64,000 bases of DNA from Chryseobacterium sp. YIM B08800 (GTDB lineage Bacteria; Bacteroidota; Bacteroidia; Flavobacteriales; Weeksellaceae): contig NZ_JAPDKN010000034.1 in NCBI RefSeq assembly GCF_026163565.1, positions 26,942 through 90,941 of the forward strand, in the 5' to 3' direction. Under the pieces are notes generated by a model, which worked only from the letters and a program-made list of their open reading frames with translations, did no database searches and was not told where the DNA came from. Made by a program: the position numbers and the translations under genes. Of this stretch, positions 1 through 8,254 are shown piece by piece (the first letter of the stretch is position 1; every line of letters starts with the position of its first letter).

Positions 1-1167
1 AGTAATGGCCGTTCTTGTAATATTAGGATCCACTCCTCTTTCAAATCTGAAAGAAGCATCGGTATTCAAGCCATGGAATTTAGCTCCTTTTCTTACCGCA
101 ACCGGATTGAAATAAGCACTTTCCAGGAAAATAGTTTTTGTTTCATTAGAAACTCCCGAATTGGCACCACCGAAAACTCCCGCAATACACATCGGATTAT
201 CTTGTCCGTCTTTAATAATGATTTCAGAACCGTTTAATGTTCTTTCAACACCATCCAAAGTCGTAAATTTTGTTCCTTCTGCAACAGTTCCTACTTTCAC
301 TTTTTTGTCTGCAATTTTATCTGCATCAAAAGCGTGAAGCGGCTGACCGAAACCGTGAAGAATATAATTGGTAATATCTACAATATTGTTGATCGGGCTT
401 AAACCTATTGCTTTTAATCTGTCTTTTAACCAAGCCGGAGAATCTGCAACTTTTACGTTTTCGATCACTGCACCGATGTATCTTGGTGTTAATTCAGTAT
501 CTTCCACTTCAAGCGTAAAGCTGTGCGAACCTTCATTATTTAAGGCAACAGAAGAAACTTTTTCAAACTCAGATTTTTGCTGGTTTGTTGAAAGGAATGC
601 ATGAAGATCTCTTGCAACCCCGTAATGTGACATTGCATCGGTTCTGTTTGGCGTTAAACCAATTTCAAGAACTTCATCATTCGTTAATTCAAAATAATCG
701 GCAAAGTTTTTTCCTACTTCATATTTGGTTTCATCTAAAACCATAATTCCGCCGTGATCGTCACTCAAACCTAATTCGTCTTCTGCACAGATCATTCCCT
801 GAGAAACCTCACCTCTGATCTTTGCTTCTTTAATTTCGAAAAAACTTCCGTCTTTAGCATAAATTTTAGCTCCCACTACTGCAACAGGAACAGTTTGTCC
901 TTCTGCAACATTAGGAGCTCCACAAACGATATTTAAAACTTTTCCGTTTCCTACATCTACTGTGGTTTTGTTTAATTTATCAGCATTCGGATGTTTCTCA
1001 CAAGTCAAAACTTTTCCTACAACGATGCCTTCAAGACTTCCCTTTACACTTTCAAATTGATCGATTCCCTCTACTTCAAGACCTATATCGGTAAGAAATT
1101 CACCGATTCTTTCGGTTTTCAGTTCTGTTTTGATGTAGTCTTTCAGCCAGTTGCTTGATATTTTCAT
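1..1167 (-). CDS. pheT: Phenylalanine-tRNA ligase beta subunit (N-terminal part)
   Basis: Cytoplasmic enzyme subunit that, with PheS, charges tRNA-Phe. The 389 visible codons start at the ATG whose complement is 1165-1167 (MKISSNWLKDYI) and run off the left edge in frame, so the C-terminal half is missing. Residues of about 40-150 form the tRNA-binding OB fold typical of bacterial PheT (CEKHPNADKLNKTTVDVG, then VCGAPNVAEGQ). The B3/B4 region follows, with the typical LTPNRTDAMSHYGVARDL and NNIVDITNYILHGFGQPLHAFD motifs. The neighbouring gene diverges, and pheS is not in view. No frameshift or lost motif is seen. The family call is secure. Confidence 0.96.
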   Translation of the reverse strand, partial: MKISSNWLKDYIKTELKTERIGEFLTDIGLEVEGIDQFESVKGSLEGIVVGKVLTCEKHPNADKLNKTTVDVGNGKVLNIVCGAPNVAEGQTVPVAVVGAKIYAKDGSFFEIKEAKIRGEVSQGMICAEDELGLSDDHGGIMVLDETKYEVGKNFADYFELTNDEVLEIGLTPNRTDAMSHYGVARDLHAFLSTNQQKSEFEKVSSVALNNEGSHSFTLEVEDTELTPRYIGAVIENVKVADSPAWLKDRLKAIGLSPINNIVDITNYILHGFGQPLHAFDADKIADKKVKVGTVAEGTKFTTLDGVERTLNGSEIIIKDGQDNPMCIAGVFGGANSGVSNETKTIFLESAYFNPVAVRKGAKFHGLNTDASFRFERGVDPNITRTAIT

Positions 1168-1412
1168 TGCTAGAATTTTAAAAATTTAGTCTTCAGATTC
1201 TGTATTCATCATTTTTAACAACTATGAAACACCTCTGAATTTTGCGTCTACAAATGTCGTGTTTTTTTAAGAAATACCGAAATTCAAAAAGGTTAAAAAA
1301 ATCATATTGGGATATATTTAGGTTGAGAAAAGGAACTTTTCATTTTTATGGAATTTTCAAATTGCTTCTTTGTAAACATCTCATTTTAGGAATTTGTTTT
1401 ATATTTGAAAAT
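1168..1412. other. Intergenic region between divergent pheT and an exported-protein gene
   Basis: No gene is seen here. An open frame running into the next gene begins at 1242, but its 57 extra residues are rich in K, F and Y and precede a clean signal peptide, so I treat them as untranslated. A -7 element for the rightward gene lies at the right end. Confidence 0.5.
1400..1407 (+). promoter_or_regulatory. -7 promoter element TATATTTG, 5 nt before the ATG
   Basis: Matches the Bacteroidota sigma consensus TAnnTTTG. It lies inside the 20-mer GGAATTTGTTTTATATTTGA, which recurs almost unchanged at 3252-3270 and 29145-29163. The ATG at 1413 would be at or next to the transcription start, giving a leaderless message. 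This supports choosing 1413 over the upstream in-frame start. Confidence 0.5.
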
Positions 1413-2729
1413 ATGAAACTCATTTATTTATTTGTATTTATTCTGATCAGTCAAAAAGCAATTAGCCAGCAAATGGTTATTACCACAAAAGACAATTCTA
1501 AAATAAATATTAAAATAATTGATAGCTCAAAAATCGCAAACTTAGTTTCCTCATTTTCAGGTAAAATAGATTCTTTAAAGTTTAAAAACTGGACTTCTAA
1601 AACCTATACTTTAAACAATAATGAAATCATTATTGAATTTTTTGACAGACAAGGTGCTTTGATAAATAATGAAAATGACTTTAATAAAATCAAAGATGTT
1701 CGATTTGTTAAAAACCAAATTTGGAATTTAAGAAAGAATATTTCTTACAAAACAGAACTTTTATATGAGAAAGGTTTAAGAATTCTTCAAACGCAAAAAC
1801 CAAAAAGATTAACACAGTTTGACGAAATCTACGGACTAAAAAAAGATGGAGTTTATGAATTGAAAAACGGTCAGATTTTATTTTTAAATGATTACGGAAC
1901 AAAAAAATATGCCGGTATCTATCCTGATCTTAAAACTCTTTCATCAGATGAAGTAAATATTTCAGAAATATATTACAATGTCGATAATGAAGAAGATTTA
2001 ATGAAAAAACTCGCAAACGGTGATGCAATGCTTGACTATGAACCTAATGAACATCATATTTATCCGAATTATATTGATGACTTGATTAAAAATCATCAAT
2101 TAAAATTTTTAGAAGACAAAGTTTATATTAAAGATTTCTATGCTAATCTTTATAAATCTGACAAAAATGGTTATTACTTTCTCATCGATGAAGTCAATCA
2201 AAAAAATGGCGCAGGAAGCAAAATGAAAATCGTTGAAGTAAATATTTTTGAAAATCTTTCTGAACTAAGAAATGCACAAGCTGAATATGAAAAATTTAAA
2301 AATAATCCCAATATTTCAGAATATTTCTATCAAAAAATTTCAGATCAATATGGAAAGAATTTTATAAAAAATATCCTGGATTTAATTGATAAACTTTCAA
2401 TTGTTTTAAATATTGAAAAAGAAAAATTAACATTTGACTATAACGGACTTGAAACGGTGGATGAAGCGATCATCTGGAATCATGACAACACTCAACTATT
2501 TAAAAGTTGGTTCCCCTCAGTTTTAGCGTTTTACGGAGAATATTACATTAAAAATGTAAAAGAAAGCCAATGGGTTGTTGAACTTGATGAAGAATCGAAA
2601 CTTTGGATTCCTAATATAAAACTGAGCAATGGAGATTTTGCCTGGGATGCAGGGCAACTCTATAAAGGTCTTTTTGAAGGTTCTGTGAAATTACAATGGC
2701 TTGAAGAATGGAAAAGGCCTAATCAGTAA
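1413..2729 (+). CDS. Exported protein of unknown function
   Basis: A 438-residue protein with a clear signal peptide (MKLIYLFVFILISQKAISQQ), so it is probably periplasmic or outer-membrane exposed. I do not recognise the family. The mature part is lysine- and asparagine-rich with no cysteine cluster, lipobox or T9SS tail. The last third (DEAIIWNHDNTQLFKSWFPSVLAFYGEYYIKN, 32 residues in all, only its type noted here) looks like a compact alpha/beta domain that ends in an aromatic segment. The start at 1413 is chosen for the signal peptide and the adjacent -7 element. A decayed def tail lies just downstream on the other strand. Confidence 0.7.
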   Translation: MKLIYLFVFILISQKAISQQMVITTKDNSKINIKIIDSSKIANLVSSFSGKIDSLKFKNWTSKTYTLNNNEIIIEFFDRQGALINNENDFNKIKDVRFVKNQIWNLRKNISYKTELLYEKGLRILQTQKPKRLTQFDEIYGLKKDGVYELKNGQILFLNDYGTKKYAGIYPDLKTLSSDEVNISEIYYNVDNEEDLMKKLANGDAMLDYEPNEHHIYPNYIDDLIKNHQLKFLEDKVYIKDFYANLYKSDKNGYYFLIDEVNQKNGAGSKMKIVEVNIFENLSELRNAQAEYEKFKNNPNISEYFYQKISDQYGKNFIKNILDLIDKLSIVLNIEKEKLTFDYNGLETVDEAIIWNHDNTQLFKSWFPSVLAFYGEYYIKNVKESQWVVELDEESKLWIPNIKLSNGDFAWDAGQLYKGLFEGSVKLQWLEEWKRPNQ

Positions 2730-2735
2730 TATTTA

Positions 2736-2830
2736 TTATCTCTCTACAGCCTCACTTTTCTTAAAAGCATCTACTTTCAGGTAAGAATCATTCTCTTCTT
2801 TTTTCTTTTTATCTGAAATTAAACTTCCGA
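2736..2830 (-). pseudogene. Remnant of the 3' end of a peptide-deformylase-like gene
   Basis: Read leftward, this encodes LGSLISDKKKKEENDSYL and then KVDAFKKSEAVER before a stop. That is nearly identical to the C-terminus of the intact gene at 5180-5809 (ISDKKKKEENDSYLKVDAFK, then KSDSVGR). DNA similarity covers about 90 bases and stops abruptly near 2830. Beyond that the frame has no deformylase motif. It is best read as a truncated duplicate, 2.4 kb from its source, in the same orientation and again just after an exported-protein gene. Confidence 0.75.
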
Positions 2831-2968
2831 GATTATATAGATAAACCGTACGCAGAAAATGTTGAATGGTAACATTTATATGATAATTACCTTCGGCATT
2901 TATCCTAAAAATTGAGAATAAACATATTACCAAAAAAAGAAAAATATCATTGGAAATTTTTCCGTTCT

Positions 2969-3084
2969 CAATTTGGGAAAGCTTTCCCTCAAACTGGTTT
3001 GCACTGTCGCAACTTGGGAAAGTCTCCCCGGAAACAGGTTTGCCTCGTCCCAAATTGGGAAACCTTGCCTCTAAAGTGGTTTGC
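2969..3084. repeat. Three imperfect 41-bp tandem repeats
   Basis: Units start at 2969, 3010 and 3051, each beginning CAAnTTGGGAAA and carrying GGTTTGC near position 29-35. Units one and two are 41 bases long; the third fades after about 34. The repeats are more GC-rich than their surroundings. Open frames crossing them on both strands translate to repetitive, low-complexity peptides, so I do not call a gene. Confidence 0.85.
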
Positions 3085-3355
3085 TAAAATTGCAGATAAA
3101 AAGCACAGAAATTCAGTATTAAATTTAGCATACTTAATTAAGTAGTTGATAGGTTTTAGTTGACGGTTGATAGTTTGAAATTCAAAAAATTTAAAAACTA
3201 ATAATCAGTCATTAAAATGCTAAAATAACTTATTGTGGTTCGAGTTTTAAAGGATTTGTATTATATTTGAAAATAAAAATTGAGTACACAGCAAAAAGCT
3301 TAAAATGTAAAAACCAATTTTTGTACTCTTTACCTAACACAGTCAACTCTATATT
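3085..3355. other. AT-rich intergenic region
   Basis: No gene is seen. It has a short run of AGTTGATAG/AGTTGACGG-like words near 3141-3175, similar to words at 34400-34470. A -7 element TATATTTG lies at 3262-3269, within the recurrent 20-base block, about 86 bases before the lactonase start. Confidence 0.5.
3262..3269 (+). promoter_or_regulatory. -7 promoter element TATATTTG upstream of the lactonase gene
   Basis: Consensus TAnnTTTG within AGGATTTGTATTATATTTGA, close to the blocks at 1388-1408 and 29145-29163. It implies a 5' leader of roughly 80 nt. Confidence 0.45.
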
Positions 3356-4477
3356 TTGAAAAAAATTTTCGTCTTAACCTTTACTTTTTGTACTTGGATC
3401 TGTTTCTTTTCTCAAAACACGTATGCTTTTTTCGGCTCTTTCAATTGGGATAAAAATACGGAAGGGATTTATGTTTATCAATTAGATACTATTAGCGGAA
3501 ATTTATCAAAAGTGACAGCTGTTACCGGTATTTTAAATCCTTCGTTTCTTACAGTATCGCCTAATGGAAAATATATTTTCGCATGTACTGAAAGTAAAAC
3601 CGAAAATGGGGGAAGTGTAAGTAGTTTTGAGTTTAGACCTGAAAACAAATCGCTTACTTTTATCAACAGTCAAAAAAGTGGTGGTGAAAATCCGGTGTAT
3701 CTTACCGCTCATAAGAATGGAAAATGGCTTGTGAATGGAAACTACACAGAAGGAAGTATTTCTGTTTATCCTATTTTAGAAAATGGAAAAATTGAACCTT
3801 ATGTACAAAATTTTCAGTTTTTGGAAGGAAGTATAGATCCTGGCAGACAAAAACGTTCGCATATTCATTCTACTGTTTTTTCTCCAAACTTTGATTATAT
3901 CTTTTGTCCTGATTTGGGAGCAGATAAAATCAGAACCTATCAATTTAAAAATGAAAACGACCAACCTTTACAAGAAGCTGAAACTGCTTTTACAAAAACA
4001 ACTTTAGGAAGCGGACCGAGGCATTTTACGTTCCACCCCAACGGAAAATTTGCTTATTGCATTGAAGAAATGGGAGGCGCAGTAAGTGCATATTCTTACG
4101 AAAACGGGAAACCGAATAATCTACAACGAATCAATACCCATTCAGAAAAATATAAAGATAATTTTGAAAGTTCTGATATCCACATTTCGCCCGATGGGAA
4201 ATTTTTGTATGCCTCAAACCGTGGAAAAGAAAATAATATTGCCATATTTTCAATTCAGAACGATGGGAAGTTGAAAACGGTAGGTTATCAGTCAGTAAAA
4301 GGTAAACATCCAAGAACATTTAATCTTGACCCAAGCGGAAAGTTTTTAATTGCAACCAATACCGGAACCAGCAACGTGGTTGTGTTTAAAAGAAATTTTG
4401 AAACAGGATTATTAAAAAAAGTTGGTAAAAAAATCAAAATAAAAAATGTTTCTTGTGTACAAATAAAGAAATACTAA
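3356..4477 (+). CDS. Exported lactonase-family beta-propeller (6-phosphogluconolactonase-like)
   Basis: A 373-residue protein of the Pgl/YbhE lactonase family, a seven-bladed propeller. Blade motifs recur: NPSFLTVSPNGKYIFACTES, GPRHFTFHPNGKFAYCIEE, SDIHISPDGKFLYASNRG, HPRTFNLDPSGKFLIATNTG. Unlike cytosolic Pgl it has an N-terminal signal peptide (FVLTFTFCTWICFFSQNTYA), so it probably acts in the periplasm on sugar lactones; the substrate cannot be read from sequence. The only start that gives the signal peptide is TTG at 3356, with no in-frame ATG nearby. The gene stands alone between two repeat-rich gaps. Family call strong, exact reaction uncertain. Confidence 0.85.
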   Translation: MKKIFVLTFTFCTWICFFSQNTYAFFGSFNWDKNTEGIYVYQLDTISGNLSKVTAVTGILNPSFLTVSPNGKYIFACTESKTENGGSVSSFEFRPENKSLTFINSQKSGGENPVYLTAHKNGKWLVNGNYTEGSISVYPILENGKIEPYVQNFQFLEGSIDPGRQKRSHIHSTVFSPNFDYIFCPDLGADKIRTYQFKNENDQPLQEAETAFTKTTLGSGPRHFTFHPNGKFAYCIEEMGGAVSAYSYENGKPNNLQRINTHSEKYKDNFESSDIHISPDGKFLYASNRGKENNIAIFSIQNDGKLKTVGYQSVKGKHPRTFNLDPSGKFLIATNTGTSNVVVFKRNFETGLLKKVGKKIKIKNVSCVQIKKY

Positions 4478-4538
4478 TTCACTTAACAAAAGATTTATTT
4501 TCTTATTTTTGGTTCTCATTTTTCGAAACATTACAATC

Positions 4539-5165
4539 ATGAAATATATTTTAAGTTTAGGTTTACTTCTGTCTGCACTTTTCTCTTACGGACAAAACTA
4601 TCCATTTGCCACAGAATTTGTTAACGGTAAAGTAATTCTTAAAGATTTATCTGAACTGAATGGACAAATAAAATGGTATCCCAGCCAAAATGATAAATTA
4701 CATTTCAGATCAGATGAAAAAGAAAAACCCGCAAAATATACTCCCAATGAGATTACAAGCTTTTCTGCTGAAAACTTGAAGTTTGTTCCTTTGTATAATT
4801 TCAAAGCTTACGCTGACAATTATGCATTAGTTGGAATCCCAACAAAAATTACAGAGACATTTGGAGAAGTGATTTCAGAAGGAAAATTCAATATTTATTT
4901 TACGTCAATCAGAGGATATAATGCAATTGCAAGAACGTTAGAAGATTATCCTAATTTTGTATTTCAGGATGCTAATGATGCTGAAAAAAAGCTCTATGCT
5001 TATCCTTTCAGACTTAGAATGAAAGAAAAGAAATATGAAAAAGCAAAAGAAGACCTTTATATTCTTTTTAAAGATTACCCAGAAATTGTTGACAAAATAA
5101 AAGCTTTCAAAAAAGAAAACGATTTTTTAGAAATCATCAAAATGATTGAAGATGTCAACAAATAA
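4539..5165 (+). CDS. Exported protein of unknown function
   Basis: A 208-residue protein with signal peptide MKYILSLGLLLSALFSYGQ. The mature protein starts with a beta-rich half (VNGKVILKDLSELNGQIKW, later FVPLYNFKAYADNYALVG) of the type seen in Bacteroidota proteins that report on a changed 'furniture' strand, and ends in a helical, lysine-rich half (KEKKYEKAKEDLYILFKDYP). I do not recognise the family. The start at 4539 is preferred over a TTG ten codons upstream because it begins the signal peptide. It converges with the deformylase-like gene, with 14 nt between stops. Confidence 0.7.
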   Translation: MKYILSLGLLLSALFSYGQNYPFATEFVNGKVILKDLSELNGQIKWYPSQNDKLHFRSDEKEKPAKYTPNEITSFSAENLKFVPLYNFKAYADNYALVGIPTKITETFGEVISEGKFNIYFTSIRGYNAIARTLEDYPNFVFQDANDAEKKLYAYPFRLRMKEKKYEKAKEDLYILFKDYPEIVDKIKAFKKENDFLEIIKMIEDVNK

Positions 5166-5179
5166 AAAAGAGCTATTAT

Positions 5180-5809
5180 TTACCTTCCCACAGAATCACT
5201 TTTCTTAAAAGCATCTACTTTTAGATAAGAATCATTCTCCTCTTTTTTCTTTTTATCTGAAATTAAAATTCCAAAAAGATGATCAATTTCGTGCTGGAAA
5301 ATAATTGCCGTAAAACCTTCTACCATTTCTGAGAATTTTTGCCCTTTCAAATCAACATATTCCAGTTGAATGACTTTACTTCTGTAAAACTGATCATGAA
5401 AATCGGGAATTGATAAGTCTCCTTCCGGGCCGAGATTCTGTAACTCTGACCTCCAGGTAATCACCGGATTGATGAAATATTCCAAAGGCTCTCCTGCTTT
5501 GTCAAAACGTTGTACCCAAATTATTTTTCTGTTGATCCCTACTTGCGGAGCGGCAATTCCTACTCCACCGTCAGTTGAAAGAAGTGATCTCTCCATTCTT
5601 TTGACCAAAGTTGCCGTGTTTTTGTCAAGCGGATTAATCTCGGTAGAAAGGTTCAGTAAAGTTTTATGTTGATGAGCATCTGTGGTCTGATAAATCGGCA
5701 AAGCTGAATTAATATCACCCTGATTGATTAATGAAATTTCGCTGGAAGTCAATTTCTGAGCATTAATAAAACCGATGAAAAGTATGAAGAGTATGGAGAT
5801 TTTTTTCAT
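5180..5809 (-). CDS. Exported peptide-deformylase-like protein with an altered metal site
   Basis: A 209-residue protein with the three deformylase motifs in order: GVGIAAPQ (82-89), EGDLS (129-133) and QHEIDH (172-177). In true deformylases motif 2 is EGCLS and its cysteine binds the metal with the two histidines; here aspartate (D131) takes its place. The protein also starts with a signal peptide (MKKISILFILFIGFINAQ), so it would act outside the cytoplasm, away from nascent chains. The usual housekeeping role is therefore doubtful; it may be a repurposed metallohydrolase. The start at 5809 is chosen over an upstream in-frame start for the signal peptide. A copy of its 3' end lies at 2736-2830. 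Confidence 0.85.
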   Translation of the reverse strand: MKKISILFILFIGFINAQKLTSSEISLINQGDINSALPIYQTTDAHQHKTLLNLSTEINPLDKNTATLVKRMERSLLSTDGGVGIAAPQVGINRKIIWVQRFDKAGEPLEYFINPVITWRSELQNLGPEGDLSIPDFHDQFYRSKVIQLEYVDLKGQKFSEMVEGFTAIIFQHEIDHLFGILISDKKKKEENDSYLKVDAFKKSDSVGR

Positions 5810-5860
5810 TTTTAAAAGAATGTTGAGCAAAGATAACCATTGTCTTTTAAAAATAATGTT

Positions 5861-5936
5861 TGTCATTCTGACGAAGGAAGAATCTCGACTTCATTTTTAG
5901 AAATTCTTCACTTTGCTTACTTTTTTCAGAATGACA
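5861..5936. repeat. Inverted repeat TGTCATTCTGA / TCAGAATGACA
   Basis: Arms at 5861-5871 and 5926-5936 would pair around a loop of about 54 bases. It matches the widespread Bacteroidota intergenic palindrome type beginning GTCATTCTGA and lies between the def-like gene and ChaN. Confidence 0.7.
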
Positions 5937-5949
5937 ACTTTGCAATAAA

Positions 5950-5978
5950 AAAACGGGCTAAAGCCCGTTTCTATTGAT
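5950..5978. repeat. Palindromic repeat with core ACGGGCTAAAGCCCGT
   Basis: A perfect short hairpin followed by TTCTATTGAT. The same unit occurs at 35220-35285 and 58460-58525, where a second GGCTAAAGCC hairpin precedes it. Confidence 0.8.
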
Positions 5979-6051
5979 ATGTTTTCTTGAAATTCTTACA
6001 GAAATCCAAAGGATTCGACGGAGTGAATGACAAACTTTGTATTTATTTATA

Positions 6052-6119
6052 ATCTCACGCAGATTTAGCAAATTAAGCAGATAAAAAAATCTGCAAAATC
6101 TCCATAATCTGCGTGAGAT
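6052..6119. repeat. Inverted repeat with arms ATCTCACGCAGAT / ATCTGCGTGAGAT
   Basis: Long imperfect palindrome: arms at 6052-6064 and 6107-6119, with inner GCAGAT/ATCTGC pairing. A related copy lies at 46600-46667 and a half copy near 27922-27965. Confidence 0.8.
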
Positions 6120-6156
6120 AAAAACTTGGTTCTTTTAACTTTTAACCTGTCTCTTT

Positions 6157-7029
6157 TTAATACGTTTTCGTCATATCCGCAGGAATAATCAGATTATAAT
6201 CTGTCGGGATGTATTCTTTTTCAGGAATTTTTAATTCATCATCTTCAGATTCAAAAACAGAGATCACCGCCATTTTCAGATTCGGGTTTTTCTGTTTGAT
6301 GTACCAATAAATTCCGCCAAATTCTTTACTGTGAAAGTTTCCGTTGTAATGAATAAATGTTTTTCCTGGTTGTAAATTATTTAGAATAGATTCTGCCATT
6401 GTAGCATCTTTTGTCGCCTGAGCTGAAATAAAATTCATCACTTTGGTTCCTTCTGCATGGTCGCCCATCATTTTTTTCATTTCAGGATAACCCGGCGTGT
6501 CTAAAGTAACATTGATCGGCAATTGTGCAATGTAAGACTTTTCTTTTTCAGTCAGTTTATTTAAAGACTCCAAACCTTCTTTTGCCGTCTGTGACGCGTA
6601 TTTTCTTGGAATATTGGTCGCAATAAAGTTTAGATTTTTATCTTTTGCAAAATCAACCAAAGGTTTGTAATCTGTGGTAAAGTTATTCCACAAACGAACA
6701 GAATCTTTCAGACTTTTAGCTTCAATTTTACCGGCAAGATATTTATTAAGTTGCGGCTGATTGTCTCTTTCAAACATTTCGGCACCCAAAGTGATCTGCT
6801 TATTTTTTTTGTCGTAAAGCCCTTCTGTAACTTTTAACTGAAGCCAGTGTACGATCGAATTATTGTGAAGTTCCCCAAAGAAAACAACATCGTAATCAGC
6901 AAGCTGCTTGATTAACTTCTCTGTTTTAATGGCTTTTCCTTTTTTATTGTAAAACTGATAAGGTTTAAAATTCTGCGCTTTGAATGCAGAAAATCCTAAA
7001 ATCAATATGGCGATAAAAATATTTTTCAT
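6157..7029 (-). CDS. ChaN-family heme-binding protein
   Basis: A 290-residue exported protein (signal peptide MKNIFIAILILGFSAFKAQ) of the ChaN/haem-regulated lipoprotein family, which binds heme or iron at the outer membrane. The family hallmark VVFFGELHNNSIVHWLQLKV sits at about residues 48-67, and HYNGNFHSKEFGGIYWYI near residue 228 is the second conserved histidine region. No lipobox cysteine is visible, so it may be soluble. It follows the heme-uptake genes in the same direction but is separated by a terminator-like hairpin and an inverted repeat, so it may have its own promoter. It fits a heme storage or transfer role. Confidence 0.85.
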   Translation of the reverse strand: MKNIFIAILILGFSAFKAQNFKPYQFYNKKGKAIKTEKLIKQLADYDVVFFGELHNNSIVHWLQLKVTEGLYDKKNKQITLGAEMFERDNQPQLNKYLAGKIEAKSLKDSVRLWNNFTTDYKPLVDFAKDKNLNFIATNIPRKYASQTAKEGLESLNKLTEKEKSYIAQLPINVTLDTPGYPEMKKMMGDHAEGTKVMNFISAQATKDATMAESILNNLQPGKTFIHYNGNFHSKEFGGIYWYIKQKNPNLKMAVISVFESEDDELKIPEKEYIPTDYNLIIPADMTKTY

Positions 7030-7047
7030 TTTATTTTTTTGATTTTT

Positions 7048-7156
7048 TTAAACACAAATGGAACGAATGACTTAACAAATATCACAAATAATTATTGATT
7101 ATAAATTTACAAATTAGTGCTATTCGTGAAAAAACATTTGTGAAATTTGTGTTTAA
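7048..7156. repeat. Long inverted repeat, arms TTAAACACAAATG / AAATTTGTGTTTAA
   Basis: Outer arms at 7048-7060 and 7143-7156, with further partial pairing inside (CACAAAT / ATTTGTG). It fills most of the gap between ChaN and the HmuS terminator and has no reading frame of note. Confidence 0.7.
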
Positions 7157-7163
7157 GTTCAAC

Positions 7164-7202
7164 AAAAAAGACCGTTTTGAATCTTCAAACAAAACGGTCT
7201 TC
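7164..7202 (-). terminator. Rho-independent terminator after hmuS
   Basis: AAGACCGTTTTG pairs with CAAAACGGTCTT, followed leftward by a T tract on the minus strand. It would end the heme operon 18 nt after the hmuS stop. Confidence 0.8.
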
Positions 7203-7220
7203 ATCCAATCATCTAATTAT

Positions 7221-8249
7221 TTATTTTTCAAGATCTGCTACCAGATCTTTCCATTCTTGTAATTCAGGAATTCCCGGTTTTCTTTTTCCGAAGAATTGTA
7301 CAATAAATTCACCTTCGCTGTTGAATACTTCGATTGCTGTAACTTCACCATCTTCAGTTGGTTTTTTCACGATCCAGGCTTCAGCGATTTTGGTTACATC
7401 TAAATGTAAATTGAAATCAGGATCCATTACATTAAACCATTGTTGGTGCCACATTGTTTTTTTCACTTCTCCGGTATGGATCTGAATAATTCCTCTGTTT
7501 CCAACGAAAACCATGATCGGAAGTCGTTTTTCAGAAGCATCTTCCAAAACATTTACCACTTTTGACGGATCAATTTTTTTAGCATAACCTTCCGGAGCTA
7601 ATCTCAAAGCCTGAGTTCTTGAAACACCGAATTTTCTGGTCATCATAAAGAAATCGTGAGTATCTTTCAATTCTGTCCAGGCTTTTTTGAACCCTTCAGC
7701 ATCGATTTCTGAATCTTCTTTTTCAGGAGCTTTTAGAGCAACTGCTTCAAATTCGAAAACTTCATTCTGATCTTCAGCTTTAAATTGAGCAACGATAGGA
7801 TCGAAAGCTTCAACATTGCTGTCTTTCGTTAAATAAATTTTGTGAAGTGCTAAACCGTCTTTTCCGAAGAACTGTAGGCTTTTTTTATCCCCTTCAACCA
7901 CAGCAAAAGCAAATTTCCAGTGGTTTTGAAAGATTCTCAAATCGATATCTTCACCTACAAAAAGCTGTGCATGAGGACTACTGAAATCACCGTTTAAGTA
8001 AGTTCCTTTTCTTTCGTGAACGCACTCGTCGTTTCTTGTTAGAGCCATTACTTTTCCCAATTTTTCAACTTCTGTTAAGATGTTTGCAAATTCAGGTTTC
8101 AAAACGGTTACTTCTTCTCCTACATTAGTTAATAATAATTCTGCTTCGCTTACACCCAATTCTGCAGCGGCATTTCTTATTCTTAAATGTGGATTTTCTG
8201 CTTTCAGAGCTTCCCATTTTTCTTTAAGGTCGTTAACTATTGTATTCAT
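7221..8249 (-). CDS. hmuS: HemS/HmuS/ChuS-family hemin-degrading protein
   Basis: A 342-residue cytoplasmic protein, the usual length of the HemS/ChuS family, which takes heme from the importer and stores or breaks it. Two related halves are visible: the first (about 1-165) contains ALTRNDECVHERKGTY, the second (about 185-340) starts with WTELKDTHDFFMMTRKFG, whose DTH is the expected position of the heme-ligating histidine. NRGIIQIHTGEVKK and FGKRKPGIPELQEWKDLV close the protein. It is the last gene before the terminator of the heme operon, 5 nt after the methyltransferase gene. Confidence 0.93.
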   Translation of the reverse strand: MNTIVNDLKEKWEALKAENPHLRIRNAAAELGVSEAELLLTNVGEEVTVLKPEFANILTEVEKLGKVMALTRNDECVHERKGTYLNGDFSSPHAQLFVGEDIDLRIFQNHWKFAFAVVEGDKKSLQFFGKDGLALHKIYLTKDSNVEAFDPIVAQFKAEDQNEVFEFEAVALKAPEKEDSEIDAEGFKKAWTELKDTHDFFMMTRKFGVSRTQALRLAPEGYAKKIDPSKVVNVLEDASEKRLPIMVFVGNRGIIQIHTGEVKKTMWHQQWFNVMDPDFNLHLDVTKIAEAWIVKKPTEDGEVTAIEVFNSEGEFIVQFFGKRKPGIPELQEWKDLVADLEK

Positions 8250-8254
8250 TTTAT

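Noticed and set aside
1242..1412. In-frame 57-residue N-terminal extension of the exported protein at 1413
   Set aside because: The extension is lysine/aromatic-rich, lacks a sensible start context and hides a clean signal peptide; the -7 element lies inside it.
2736..3053. 105-residue leftward open frame
   Set aside because: Only its last 30 codons resemble a protein (the def tail); the rest crosses the 41-bp repeats.
2969..3084. CRISPR array
   Set aside because: The repeats are adjacent, with no distinct spacers, only three units, and no cas genes nearby.
2912..3145. 77-residue rightward open frame
   Set aside because: Its product is the translation of the tandem repeat; no start context and no homology expected.
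7147..7485. 112-residue rightward open frame over hmuS
   Set aside because: It is antisense to the conserved HemS reading frame and to the terminator.
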